NCBI GenBank assembly: GCA_025055795.1 | Contig: JANWVV010000004.1 | Location: 1-64,000 of the forward strand | DNA from: Gemmataceae bacterium | Lineage (GTDB): Bacteria > Planctomycetota > Planctomycetia > Gemmatales > Gemmataceae | Length of the DNA stretch: 64,000 nucleotides | Direction: 5' to 3' | Part shown: piece by piece, positions 54,068 through 63,721 of the stretch | Layout of the letters: every line of letters begins with the position of its first letter | Numbering within the stretch: the stretch's first letter is position 1 | The notes under the pieces: model-generated | Told to the model about the DNA's origin: nothing | Databases searched by the model: none | The model's input: the letters and a program-made list of their open reading frames with translations, nothing else | Made by a program: the position numbers and the translations under genes

Positions 54068-55777
54068 ATGGACTCTACCAGCAAGCGAGCCCCAGGCGGG
54101 ATTATTCATACCTATCAGAAGTATGACCCGGTGCGTTTCCCGTCCCCCACTGCCCCGCCAGCGGAACTCGTCACGCCTCTCTACGAACACCTGCTGCAGT
54201 TCGGGGACGCCGAGGAGTTTACCGAAGAACAACTGGCCAAGGCCGTCCGCTTGGATGCCTCACAAATTGCGGGTCTGGGGCCAAGCCTGGAAGCGTTGCG
54301 GCAGATTCTGCTGGAGCGGAAGCGGAAGATCCTGCAGACCTACGAGACGCGTCGGGTGCGGCATCTGGCCGACCAGGCTTTCCGGGAGGCCGTCCGTAAG
54401 GCCGCACCGCCCCCCCGCTACGAGACAGCTTTCCGCCGGGCCATCCGCGACGAACAGATCTACGACCTGGAAATGCTCTACTTCCGCCTAGGACGCGACA
54501 CCGACCCGTTTGCCCGGCAATTGACCCAACTGATCGCCCTGCTGGGCGAAAAGTATCAGGTCGAGGAGCTGGCTGCTAAATACGAATTTACCGGTCGCAC
54601 CCCGATGGACGTCCCCAAGGCCTTGGCCGTCAAGGAAGAGCTGGAAGAAATCGATCGCCTGCTGCGCAAACTGGAAGAGGCTAAAAAAAACGCCCAACTA
54701 GCAATCATCGATCTGGAAGAATTGCGCAAGTTTGCCGAGCCAGGGGACCTGGAGCAACTGTCGGCCCTCCAGCAACGGATCCAGGATTACCTGCGGGAAC
54801 TGGCGGAGCAACAAGGGCTGGAGTACGACGGCAAAGGGCGGTACCGCCTCACGCCCAAGGCCCTGCGACTTTTTCAGTCCAAGGTGTTGTCCCACATTTT
54901 CGGTCAGTTACAAGCGTCGAAAACGGGTCGCCATCCCCAGGCGGTAGAAGGTGACGGTGCGGTGGAATCGCCACGGACCAAGCCGTACGAATTCGGAGAT
55001 GCCGTGGCCCACATGGACATCCCGGCCAGTATGATCAACGCGCTGCTGCGGGACGGACCTGGAATACCAGTGCGTCTGCGTCCGGACGACCTGGTCATCC
55101 ACCGTACCCGAGTCACCCCCAAGGTGGCCACCTGCGTGCTGCTGGATATGTCCGGCTCCATGCGTTACGACCAGCAGTATATCAACGTTAAGCGTATGGG
55201 TCTGGCCCTGGAAGGATTGATCCGCTCGGAATACCCCGGTGATTACCTGCAATTCATCGAAATGTACACGTTTGCCCAACCCCGGCATCCCTCAGACATC
55301 CCGCGTCTGATGCCTAAACCGGTAACCATTTTCCATCCGGTGGTCCGCCTGAAAGTTGACATGAGCAATCCGGAGGTAAGCGAACTGTTAATTCCTCAGC
55401 ACTTCACCAACATTCAGCACGGTTTGCAGACGGCCCGCCGGCTCCTGGCGGTCCAGGATACGCCCAACCGTCAGATCGCCTTGATCACCGATGGCCTGCC
55501 CACTGCCCATTTCGAGGGGAGCACCCTGTACATGCTCTATCCACCCGATCCCCGTACTGAAGAAGCCACCTTACGGGAAGCCCTGCTGTGCGCCCGCGAA
55601 GGGATCACTATCAACATTTTCCTGCTTTCCACCTGGAACCAGTCCGAGGACGACGTTCGTTTTGCCTATCGATTGGCCCAGGCGACGCGAGGTCGGGTCA
55701 TCTTTGCCGCCGGTAGGGAGCTGGACCGCTACGTCATCTGGGACTACCTGCAGCGACGCCGCTGGCTGGTCACCTGA
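54068..55777 (+). CDS. VWA-domain protein, AAA partner
   Basis: 569 residues. An N-terminal helical part of about 330 residues, rich in Glu/Leu/Arg, precedes a C-terminal von Willebrand A domain. The MIDAS motif CVLLDMSGSM binds a divalent metal, with later Thr (HFTNIQHG) and Asp (LITDGLPTAHF) positions. Partner of the AAA protein upstream, like the ChlI-ChlD or MoxR-VWA systems. SD AGGAGGATCAACTTCG gives a firm start. Confidence 0.85.
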   Translation: MDSTSKRAPGGIIHTYQKYDPVRFPSPTAPPAELVTPLYEHLLQFGDAEEFTEEQLAKAVRLDASQIAGLGPSLEALRQILLERKRKILQTYETRRVRHLADQAFREAVRKAAPPPRYETAFRRAIRDEQIYDLEMLYFRLGRDTDPFARQLTQLIALLGEKYQVEELAAKYEFTGRTPMDVPKALAVKEELEEIDRLLRKLEEAKKNAQLAIIDLEELRKFAEPGDLEQLSALQQRIQDYLRELAEQQGLEYDGKGRYRLTPKALRLFQSKVLSHIFGQLQASKTGRHPQAVEGDGAVESPRTKPYEFGDAVAHMDIPASMINALLRDGPGIPVRLRPDDLVIHRTRVTPKVATCVLLDMSGSMRYDQQYINVKRMGLALEGLIRSEYPGDYLQFIEMYTFAQPRHPSDIPRLMPKPVTIFHPVVRLKVDMSNPEVSELLIPQHFTNIQHGLQTARRLLAVQDTPNRQIALITDGLPTAHFEGSTLYMLYPPDPRTEEATLREALLCAREGITINIFLLSTWNQSEDDVRFAYRLAQATRGRVIFAAGRELDRYVIWDYLQRRRWLVT

Positions 55778-55926
55778 AAAGCTTGACTGAACCGTATTAG
55801 CAAAATCCTCCTGGCACTTGCCCAGCCTCCACCAAAAAAACAATGGTTGCAACCCCTCGCTTGCAGGAATAACCCGAAGTATTCATAACTACTTGCAGCT
55901 AGCGGTTGAACAGGTCCCTTTGCTCC

Positions 55927-57414
55927 CTAATTGGCTAATGCCTTGCGGGAGCGTTCGGCTTCCTGGGCAATGGCCTCGCGGTCATCGAAGGCGTCCAGAG
56001 CAAGAATTTCCTCGTCGATGTGGACCTCGCGACTACGGGGTGCATAGTCGGGTCCCAGCACGTCCAGCACCGTGGGGTGGACCTGCGGCCGCTCCGGCGA
56101 AAAGAAATAACCGTGCACCTCCAGGGCTTCTACCCGATATTCGGGATACTGCATCAGTAATTCATGCAATTGACGCAACCGATAGTGGGGCACGGTGCAG
56201 TACATGTGGTGCGGCAAGTGATAGTCCTGACCCATGGGGAAAACGGCAAAGCGGATGGCCGGGGCCACGAAAAAGGAACGGGTGTTGTTGATCCAGCCGC
56301 GGCCTCCATTCCCGTGCTGCACAATCTGCCGCAAAATCATGAAAAAGGCGAAGGAAGTAAACAGGGGTACCACCCACAACAACAGAAAGTAGCCGACGAA
56401 CGGCCGGTCAGTTGCTTGAGTAGCCGCAGTGACCGTTGTCAGCATTATGGTGATAACGCCGACGCGGGCCATGGACGTGTACCGCGGATGAATAACAGGA
56501 CGCAAGCGGCTGCGATGGAACTGCTGCTCGGGCAACTTCCAGAAGATGAAGCAAACAGCCAGCCACAACCCGAGCGGTACGGCCAGATAAAGGGCCAAGG
56601 GGGCACCGGTCCAGTATAGTCCAGCCAGAGCACCAACCAGTAACAGCAAATAGATCACGCCGACACGGACAGCTCCCTTGGACGGTTTGTGCCCCGGCAG
56701 CAAGTAGGGCGATTTGTCGGTCCCCGTGGCATTGAACTGGGCCCGAACCCGCATGAAGCGGATCAGACGAGGAGGCCACAACTGCCGCAACAAGGCCCAT
56801 AACGCCTGTCGCTTACTCAGGGGAAATGGTAACCAGTGACCGCTGGCCCGGAGCTGAGCCACGTCCGGGTCTCGCTCCGGATCGTTCACAAACTGATGAT
56901 GAGCTAAATGTTGCAAACGATAATGATACAGGCTGGCAAAAATCGGGAACATGCAGAACAGATCAGAAACCCAATCGTTAAGGTAGCGGTTACGAAACAG
57001 AATGTAGTGGGAACCTTCATGAGCCAGGCCCGTCAGCTGATGTTGGCCCGCCCCCACCAGGATAATGGCCAGGACGGCCACCGGTACGTTCCACCCCCAC
57101 GACAACCCCCACTCCGCCCGCTGCTCGAAAAACCAGATTGCACCGCCAATAACGACAGCCAGGTAGACCCAGGTACGGACAAGATAGTACCAGTTAGTCC
57201 AGTTGTCTGTCTGGCGTAGTTCCTGCAAGCGTTGTTTGAAGTCCGGGTCGGATAACTGCGGTGCAGCGACGGAGGTCATTGTTTTTTCTTCGGCAGTGGC
57301 CATGCAGGGGGCAGGGGCAGGCGTAGTTATGTCAGCCGCCGGTATGGCTTTTTTCTCAGATGATGCCAGGGCTTTTACCTTCTCTGGCGTAGCAGGCATG
57401 GTATGAGACGACAT
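55927..57414 (-). CDS. Membrane fatty acid desaturase
   Basis: 495 residues, with a Pro/Ala-rich N-terminal extension of about 45. Membrane desaturase with three His boxes: HEGSH, HLAHH and HLPHH, binding the di-iron centre. Four or more membrane helices (e.g. VYLAVVIGGAIWFF, VPVAVLAIILVGAG, AVRVGVIYLLLLVGALAGL). It introduces double bonds into acyl chains, using O2 and an electron donor, or hydroxylates a related lipid. Its ATG directly follows the SDR stop without a gap, so it is translated from the same message. Confidence 0.9.
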   Translation of the reverse strand: MSSHTMPATPEKVKALASSEKKAIPAADITTPAPAPCMATAEEKTMTSVAAPQLSDPDFKQRLQELRQTDNWTNWYYLVRTWVYLAVVIGGAIWFFEQRAEWGLSWGWNVPVAVLAIILVGAGQHQLTGLAHEGSHYILFRNRYLNDWVSDLFCMFPIFASLYHYRLQHLAHHQFVNDPERDPDVAQLRASGHWLPFPLSKRQALWALLRQLWPPRLIRFMRVRAQFNATGTDKSPYLLPGHKPSKGAVRVGVIYLLLLVGALAGLYWTGAPLALYLAVPLGLWLAVCFIFWKLPEQQFHRSRLRPVIHPRYTSMARVGVITIMLTTVTAATQATDRPFVGYFLLLWVVPLFTSFAFFMILRQIVQHGNGGRGWINNTRSFFVAPAIRFAVFPMGQDYHLPHHMYCTVPHYRLRQLHELLMQYPEYRVEALEVHGYFFSPERPQVHPTVLDVLGPDYAPRSREVHIDEEILALDAFDDREAIAQEAERSRKALAN

Positions 57415-58254
57415 TCATGAGCCTCCAGAGCTGAACAGCGCCGGGGTGGAACGATTGGAACGATACAGGGCCCGGATCCGACGGCCGATCAACCAGTCAG
57501 TCAGACGCGGAAAAAAACGATGGAACCACAACAACTGTCGGGCTTCCCGGCCGATGACCACCTCCCGACGATTGGCACAAATGGCGGCAACGATCCGCCT
57601 AGCCAGGTACTCCGGCGTCATACCCTGATCAAAGCGGATTTCCGCACGCCCTTCTTTCCGCAGCAGGTGCTGATCCAAGCCGCTGTTGGTCAATCCAGGG
57701 ACGATGGTAATCACGTCGACGTCGAAGCGGGCGAATTCCCCCCGCCAGGCTTCGGACATCCCCACCAAGGCGCACTTGCTAGCGGAATACTCGCTCCAGG
57801 CGGGCATGCCGCGGCGACCGCACATCGAGGTAACGTTGACTACGGCCGGCTGGTCGCCCCGTTGTAAGTAAGGCAGGGCCAGACGGGTTAATTCCACCGG
57901 GGCAAAAAAGTTGACCTCCATAACCTGACGCAAGATCTCCGGCGTAGACGTATCGAAGTGCCCCCAACTGCCGATACCGGCGTTGTTGATCAGTAGATCG
58001 AGCCCCCCAAGTTGGGCGATGGTTTGCTCGAGCAACTGGCGGCGTTGCAGCGGATCGGTCAGGTCAGCCGGATAGTAATGGGCATCGACGCCCCGTGCTT
58101 GCAAGGGCTGGACTACTTCTATCAGGGCGGCGGACCGCCGACCCGTCAGCATCAGGCGACATCCCGCCTCCGCCAGAGCATTGGCCAACGCCCGCCCAAT
58201 CCCACCGCTAGCCCCCGTCAACAGACAGCGCTTACCTCGCAGCTCCCGCCGCAT
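57415..58254 (-). CDS. Short-chain dehydrogenase (intact active site)
   Basis: 279 residues. TGASGGIGRAL cofactor motif, LINNAGIGSWGHFDTSTPEILRQVMEVNFFAP and catalytic EYSASK, so Ser, Tyr and Lys are present. Closest in sequence to the SDR at 37478: both share STPEILR(R/Q)VMEVNFFA and ALVG.SEA blocks. First gene of an operon with the desaturase, which suggests a role in lipid or acyl-chain reduction, by inference. GGGGAG lies 9-10 nt upstream of the ATG inside a hairpin region. Confidence 0.9.
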   Translation of the reverse strand: MRRELRGKRCLLTGASGGIGRALANALAEAGCRLMLTGRRSAALIEVVQPLQARGVDAHYYPADLTDPLQRRQLLEQTIAQLGGLDLLINNAGIGSWGHFDTSTPEILRQVMEVNFFAPVELTRLALPYLQRGDQPAVVNVTSMCGRRGMPAWSEYSASKCALVGMSEAWRGEFARFDVDVITIVPGLTNSGLDQHLLRKEGRAEIRFDQGMTPEYLARRIVAAICANRREVVIGREARQLLWFHRFFPRLTDWLIGRRIRALYRSNRSTPALFSSGGS

Positions 58255-58300
58255 TTAGTTACACTCCCCGCCTTGGCGGGTCACAGCAGACCCGCTAGAA
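58255..58300 (-). promoter_or_regulatory. Leader of SDR-desaturase operon with alternative hairpins
   Basis: Read on the minus strand: hairpin A GCGGGTC-TGCTGT-GACCCGC (58295-58276), and hairpin B CCCGC-CAAG-GCGGG just after, whose first arm overlaps the last arm of A. Hairpin B includes the G-run of the ribosome site GCGGGGAG. The two folds exclude each other: B covers part of the SD, A frees it. Seen in sequence; switching is inferred. Confidence 0.45.
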
Positions 58301-58928
58301 GTTTTGCCCCTCCCCTCAAAGCTCACAGGCCTGCAAGTTGCGGCTGCCGTCGCAAAGGTGTCAGAGCCAGCCGCCGGAATGCTGCACGCCCATGTTATTT
58401 TATCCAGAATCACCAGCTTGCGCAGAATCAAGCATTATTCTGCGAACAAAATCCTTTCGAGCATTCATACCCACCCTGCAAGCAGCACAACTATCGCAAC
58501 CGGTCTACACTAACGTGTTCAAAGAATATGCAAAAGACCTTTGCGGTCTCTAATGTCGATAGTCGGATTGGTCTTCCCTGAGCGTCGCCGGGTAGCTTAG
58601 GATAGGCTCGCTCAGCAGGAATTGTGATGGGGGGACGACTAGGCTTTTTTTTCCAGTACCACCCTATGACCGTAATGGAGAAGCGGACTCCCCGCAAGGG
58701 GATCGGCTTGGCAGAGTCGTCAGAGCTGATAGACAGGCCCCATTCGCCAAAGAAATACTCAGCTGTCGGGTCCAAACCAGCCTGCAGGAGCGATGGTACC
58801 CCCACTTAGATTGCTCCAGCCGTTCGGACCCATAGGAGATCGTGGCTAGATCTTACGGGAACAAACAAGTAAGTTCAACAAAACGATAACAACCGCTCGT
58901 TGGTCACGTTTTGGTGGCATAGCTAGGG
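58301..58928. other. Intergenic region upstream of the O-antigen-ligase-like gene
   Basis: About 630 bases between divergent genes. The track ORFs (58012-58581, 58491-58805) lack family motifs. No clear promoter. Confidence 0.4.
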
Positions 58929-60203
58929 ATGGCATCGATGCATTGGCTGCTCATCGGTTACATGTTTTTGTTCGTGGACCGGCCGTTTGAAGTCTGGCCG
59001 TGGCTGGGCGACATTCATCTGGAACGGTTGTACATGCTTTTTACTCTGGCCGTCTGGCTGGTCTATCCAGGCAAGCGATGGTTGCCTGATCCCCTGCACG
59101 TCGGAGTGGCCGCTCTGGCCCTGGCCGTGGTACTCTCCTGGTTACTCAGTCCGTGGAGCGAACGCGGACAGCCGGTCGTCGAAGACTGGTTCAAAATTGT
59201 GGTGTTTTTTGTCCTTCTGACCACGACGGTCCATACTGCTGCCGGTTTGCGGCGGCTGGTAGTCGGATTTGTGATCGTGTTGGGTTTGTATCAACTGCAT
59301 TCCTTGCGGGAGTATCTTGGGGGGCGGCATACCTACCGCATGGGGATTGCCCGGATGATAGGTGTCGACAGCACCATGGGCGACCCGAACTCCTTCGGGG
59401 CGACGCTGGTGGTGGCCCTGCCGCTGGCCTGGGCGGTATGGCAAAGCGGCTGGGGCGGACGTGGAGGGCGGCTGGCCCTCATGGGCTACGCGGCCTTGTC
59501 CGGTTTGTGTGTGCTACTGACCGGTTCGCGTTCTGCTCTGCTCGGCCTGCTGGCCTTTGCCAGTTGGTTTGTGTGGCGGAGCCGACGACGCTGGATTGTG
59601 GCTTTGAGCGCTATGGTTGTGGCACCCCTGGTGGGGCTGGCCCTGCCGGAGTCACTACAAAATCGTTTCCTGACAATTATCGATCCCAGCGTCGGCCCCC
59701 GAAATGCCCAAGAATCGGGCCAAGGACGCATCGAGGGCTTCTTCACTGGGCTGGATCTGTGGCAGGCTTACCCCTTGTGCGGAGTAGGTCCCGGAGCCTG
59801 GCGACCCGCTACCGGCAGCAAGCTGGAATCGCACAATCTTTACGGCCAACTGCTCGGCGAGTTGGGCACCGTCGGACTGGTTGCGTTCCTTGGTCTATTG
59901 GTTGCGTTTCGGGTCAATTGGCGACGTCTCCGGCGTCTCCGCCAGCAATTGCCCGAGGGGATCGATCCCTTTCCCTTCCTGGTGGCTCAGGCCACAGCCG
60001 TGGCAGTCGCTCTGTTACTGCTCTTGGGTATGTTTGGCCATAATCTATTCCGCTACAACTGGTTGTGGTACGCGGGGTTTCTGATCATCGCCCGCCACGT
60101 CGCCGAACGACAGGCCTATGCCTGGGAGCAATCGCTTGAGGAGGCGGCGGCTCTGACCCCTGAATGTGACACCCACTATCAAACCTCAACTGCTCCCGCC
60201 TGA
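58929..60203 (+). CDS. O-antigen ligase/polymerase-like membrane protein
   Basis: 424 residues with about ten hydrophobic segments. The Wzy_C/WaaL-type motif is seen as LLTGSRSALLGLL followed by a large loop with GQGRIEGFFTGLDLWQAYPLCGVGPGAW and SHNLYGQLLGELG. Such proteins join or polymerise lipid-linked glycans outside the cytoplasmic membrane. No other polysaccharide gene is next to it, apart from the GT-C-like gene 40 kb away. Start at 58929 (or Met4); ribosome site not strong. Confidence 0.8.
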   Translation: MASMHWLLIGYMFLFVDRPFEVWPWLGDIHLERLYMLFTLAVWLVYPGKRWLPDPLHVGVAALALAVVLSWLLSPWSERGQPVVEDWFKIVVFFVLLTTTVHTAAGLRRLVVGFVIVLGLYQLHSLREYLGGRHTYRMGIARMIGVDSTMGDPNSFGATLVVALPLAWAVWQSGWGGRGGRLALMGYAALSGLCVLLTGSRSALLGLLAFASWFVWRSRRRWIVALSAMVVAPLVGLALPESLQNRFLTIIDPSVGPRNAQESGQGRIEGFFTGLDLWQAYPLCGVGPGAWRPATGSKLESHNLYGQLLGELGTVGLVAFLGLLVAFRVNWRRLRRLRQQLPEGIDPFPFLVAQATAVAVALLLLLGMFGHNLFRYNWLWYAGFLIIARHVAERQAYAWEQSLEEAAALTPECDTHYQTSTAPA

Positions 60204-60716
60204 CTATCAAATGGCCGGGCGTACTGAACAGCCAAGTCAATTAAATATTCAGAAATGATAAAAGTAATGAATCTGCAGACAGGTCGGACTCACGTCATTC
60301 TGATCTGCTAATTAATGGATCTACTCATACATGTGCGTGTTAGAACAACTTGTCTTGATTTGTCCGTGCTATCACAAGCCCGAAATCTATTGCCATCATC
60401 CAATGATCTACCGGTCATGTCTATTTTGTCACCCAAATAATGGCACGATGGCAGTACAGGTAGTTTCCTCAAAAAATGGAATCGATAGTACGTCATAAGG
60501 GTGTTTAATTACAAGTCGTTACGTTATGAGGTTTCGTGGGCTATCGGCAAATCTGATGAATTTTGCGAAGGGAATTCGAGAGAACAGGCAGACAGTTGGT
60601 CCCTTGCAAGATAGAGAGGTAAACGGAAGAATAAAGTAATGTTTTAAAAAGCAATACTTTAAAGTTAGAGGCAAGGACGGCAGGACATCAGGCCCGTGGG
60701 GCGGGATCGGAACGTT
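60204..60716. other. AT-rich intergenic region
   Basis: 513 bases, markedly AT-rich between 60230 and 60660. No supported gene. Probably holds the promoter of the DUF4129-like operon, but no hexamer pair stands out. Confidence 0.4.
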
Positions 60717-62165
60717 ATGGTCCACGGAAAGCGGAGATGGTGGCTTGGCAACAGCGGATGGCTCCGCCGGTGCGGCACGGCAGTGGTACTGTTCGTAAGC
60801 CTGGTGGCCACCTTGAATCCATCTCCGGTCGGCGGAGTGGAGCCACCGCCTGACAATGGTGGGAAAAACTTTCCAGGCATATTCCTCGAACAGAAACTGG
60901 GGACAGGCGGGTACCAACTGGTGCCCTTGGTCCCCGGGGGCCGGGGCGAAGCAGAACATGAGATATGGGCCGCAGGCTTCGACGCCTTACAACTGCGCGA
61001 ACGTCTGCGGCAAAGCCTGATGGCATTGCCCGCAATGCCGTCACTGGATGAACGCTGGCAAAAGTTGATCCAGGAGGAACTACTACGGCTGGGTTTATCC
61101 ACACCCGAACAACAAGCTCGCTGGCTGGAAGCAATTCAACAGGACCCCCAACAGTGGAAACGCTTCCTGGAAAACATTCAACGCCGATTGGAACAAGGAA
61201 AGCCAGGGAATTTATCGCAGCCCGGTCACTCCAGCGATAACCCGCCGGGGATACGACCGCCCCATCGGCCTGTTGTGCCGCCGGAGATCATCCCTCCGGA
61301 TCTGGACCGTCGTCCCTCCTCTTGGCCGCCTGCCAATCGACCAATCACAAACAACCTGAACCAGCAGCAGCAATGGGAAGCCTTCCAGGAGCTGTGGGAG
61401 CGCTATGTGGGTCCGCTCGAGGCAACGCCAGAGCTCCGTGACCTGCTCTGGCAGACGGTGACTAACAGTGAAATCTGGAACATCAGGGATGCGTCGGGGC
61501 GGACTGTATGGGAGATCCTACGGCAGCGATTGGAGGAAGCCCACAACCGCCCTGAAGAGGGAACAACCACCGGTGAGGGGAACGAGACTTCCGGCCAAGC
61601 CGATGATGAACGTTCCCGCTGGAGCTGGCTGCGGCAATGGCGTTGGCCAAGGGTCGGATCGGTGGGTCGGTGGTGGCAGGAGTGGCGGCAAGGAGATACC
61701 AACCCCCGTAGTAGTCCGAGTCGATCTTTTTTTGGATTCGAAGGCTGGCCCGATATTGGCCGCTGGGGCTTTTGGCTATTGGTGATTGCCGTGCTTGGGA
61801 TGATCGCTCTGGCCGCATGGTTGCACCGGCGACCCCCTGGCGAGGGTCACAACTGGTCGTTCCGCAGTTATCGGGCGGGCTTGTCGTCAATCGATCCCCG
61901 CCAGGTGCAAACCCGCCAGGATCTGATCCGGGCGTTTGAGAGCCTCAGTCTGCAGCGGCTCGGCCCGGCCGCCCGGAGCTGGACCGCCGGCAGCATTGCC
62001 CAAGCATTACAGGCCGAGCGAACCGTATCTGCCGAGCAGATTCAGCAATTGGCCGGGTTATACGAGCTCGCCCGTTACGCGCCGCCGTCCGAGGATTGGC
62101 CCGCGCAGCGAACTTGTCTGGCACGCACCCTGTTGTGCCGCCTGGCAGGGGTGACACCGCCATGA
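60717..62165 (+). CDS. Membrane protein with DUF4129-like C-terminus
   Basis: 482 residues. Signal peptide (AVVLFVSLVATLNPSPVGG), a long Gln/Trp/Arg-rich soluble part, one membrane helix (GFWLLVIAVLGMIALAAWL) and a cytoplasmic domain of about 100 residues (RQDLIRAFESLSLQRLGPAARSWTAGSIAQAL...LAGLYELARYAP) like DUF4129. Such proteins head operons with DUF4350, MoxR and DUF58 genes. The start is ATG 60717 or the track GTG 60696; neither has a strong site. ATGA overlap with the next gene. Confidence 0.7.
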   Translation: MVHGKRRWWLGNSGWLRRCGTAVVLFVSLVATLNPSPVGGVEPPPDNGGKNFPGIFLEQKLGTGGYQLVPLVPGGRGEAEHEIWAAGFDALQLRERLRQSLMALPAMPSLDERWQKLIQEELLRLGLSTPEQQARWLEAIQQDPQQWKRFLENIQRRLEQGKPGNLSQPGHSSDNPPGIRPPHRPVVPPEIIPPDLDRRPSSWPPANRPITNNLNQQQQWEAFQELWERYVGPLEATPELRDLLWQTVTNSEIWNIRDASGRTVWEILRQRLEEAHNRPEEGTTTGEGNETSGQADDERSRWSWLRQWRWPRVGSVGRWWQEWRQGDTNPRSSPSRSFFGFEGWPDIGRWGFWLLVIAVLGMIALAAWLHRRPPGEGHNWSFRSYRAGLSSIDPRQVQTRQDLIRAFESLSLQRLGPAARSWTAGSIAQALQAERTVSAEQIQQLAGLYELARYAPPSEDWPAQRTCLARTLLCRLAGVTPP

Positions 62166-63721
62166 ACTACATAGCATGGTCACGCCCAGCCACGCAGCCG
62201 AACCATCGAGGGCTCATGACACCATTGGGCCATGCCCTGATGGTTTGCTTGTTTGTGGCCGGCAGTGGTACTACCGGACATGCTGCCGACGGAAGCGATC
62301 CCCCACGCCTCGCTCCCGTATTGGTCTCTCCCACCGGGATCGAACTGTGGTGCGCTTTTTTACATGCCCAAGGGTTACAAGTATCCACCACACCTTTTCG
62401 TAAGGACAACGCCCGTGAGGGGATTCTCATCCACCTCGGACACGATTTGCGATATCTGGAACAAGATGATCCCCGACGACAGGAACTGATCGAAACCTGG
62501 GCCGGGGACGGAGCCATCCTGATCGCCACGGACGGCGACTTGGAGCTGGCCGAATTGGGACTACAGTTTATCGCCGGTCCCGTTTATGGTCACGACATCA
62601 CCTTTCTGCACCGCAGTCGCAGTCTCTGTATCTACCTGGTACCGCAGGAGACAAACCAGTTCCTGGGCTGGGGGCAACTCCCGTGGGGGCAACGGCGCCG
62701 CGTTGCCTGTAACGTGAGCGGCTATTTACTGTGGCACCAGAACAGTCCGTGGCGACGTTTGGCCTCCTTTCCTCCCGGCTGCACCGCCCATCAGCGCCCT
62801 TTGCCCTCAGCCACCACCGCTTTCGCTTTGGCTCGCGTCCGATCCCTCAGAGTTAGTGGGACCACTGTTAGTTTTGCCCCTACCCTGGCCCTAGCTGATC
62901 ATAGCTTGTTCATCAACCAGATGTTGCTGGAACCAGGAACCGACAATTGGGACCTGGCCCTGGCTGTAGCCCTGTACCTGCGGGGCCAGCCGGCTCGCTC
63001 CTTATGTCGCCTGTACTACAACGGAACACTGGTCGAGTCGTTTGACCACTTGGAGCGGCTGGTGTCCCCCGCCCCAACGGTTCCGCCACCCCCTCGGGCG
63101 CCCCTCCCGAATCTATGGGCTGTCCAACGCGAACTGACCCAACTGGCCAACAATGCCCTGCAAATGGTGGAAGACCGGGACGTGCCCAACCAATTGTTCC
63201 TCGGGACGCCGGACCAACCCGAGAGTCAGGAGCACCGTTTCACTACATTACTAAAATTGTTGATAGTCGGAGCCCTGGCCGGTATGCTCTGGCTACTGTG
63301 GCAAACACTCAGGAACAATCGACTGGACGAAGCACCCACCCAATACAAGCCGAAGAAACACCGGGGTCTGGCGGGCCTGCTGCGACGCGCCTGGCAACGA
63401 CCCGTCACTGGCAGCGGCTGGGCAGAAGCGGTACGCCCGATTGTCCGGCAATTCTGGGCCGAGGCGGGCGTACGGGAACCAGTACCCGCCACTTTGCCGG
63501 CTGTGCTTTTCGCCCCTGAGGTCACCGAGGCCGAACACTGGCACCAGCAGTTACGCACGTTGTGGCAGTATGCCTTTGGCCCCCCTACCAGCAGTCTCAC
63601 ACCCACTGGATGGTCGCAATGGGAACCGCTGCTAGACCAACTGCAACAAGCTCGGCGGGCGGGATTGTGGCGACTGAATGGGACAGACCATGACCCAGCG
63701 ACGAGGATAACAACAGTATGA
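62162..63721 (+). CDS. DUF4350-like membrane protein
   Basis: 519 residues. N-terminal signal or anchor (LGHALMVCLFVAGSGTTGHAA), a periplasmic domain with GAILIATDGDLELAELG, as in DUF4350 proteins with a glutamine-amidotransferase-like fold, then a membrane helix (LLKLLIVGALAGMLWLLW) and a cytoplasmic tail of about 130 residues. The start at 62162 overlaps the previous stop (ATGA), and its own stop overlaps the MoxR start likewise, so three genes are tightly coupled. The DUF4350 assignment is tentative. Confidence 0.65.
   Translation: MNYIAWSRPATQPNHRGLMTPLGHALMVCLFVAGSGTTGHAADGSDPPRLAPVLVSPTGIELWCAFLHAQGLQVSTTPFRKDNAREGILIHLGHDLRYLEQDDPRRQELIETWAGDGAILIATDGDLELAELGLQFIAGPVYGHDITFLHRSRSLCIYLVPQETNQFLGWGQLPWGQRRRVACNVSGYLLWHQNSPWRRLASFPPGCTAHQRPLPSATTAFALARVRSLRVSGTTVSFAPTLALADHSLFINQMLLEPGTDNWDLALAVALYLRGQPARSLCRLYYNGTLVESFDHLERLVSPAPTVPPPPRAPLPNLWAVQRELTQLANNALQMVEDRDVPNQLFLGTPDQPESQEHRFTTLLKLLIVGALAGMLWLLWQTLRNNRLDEAPTQYKPKKHRGLAGLLRRAWQRPVTGSGWAEAVRPIVRQFWAEAGVREPVPATLPAVLFAPEVTEAEHWHQQLRTLWQYAFGPPTSSLTPTGWSQWEPLLDQLQQARRAGLWRLNGTDHDPATRITTV

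Noticed and set aside
58491-58805. 104-residue minus-strand ORF upstream of the ligase-like gene
   Set aside because: No ribosome site, no recognisable domain, and mixed composition.
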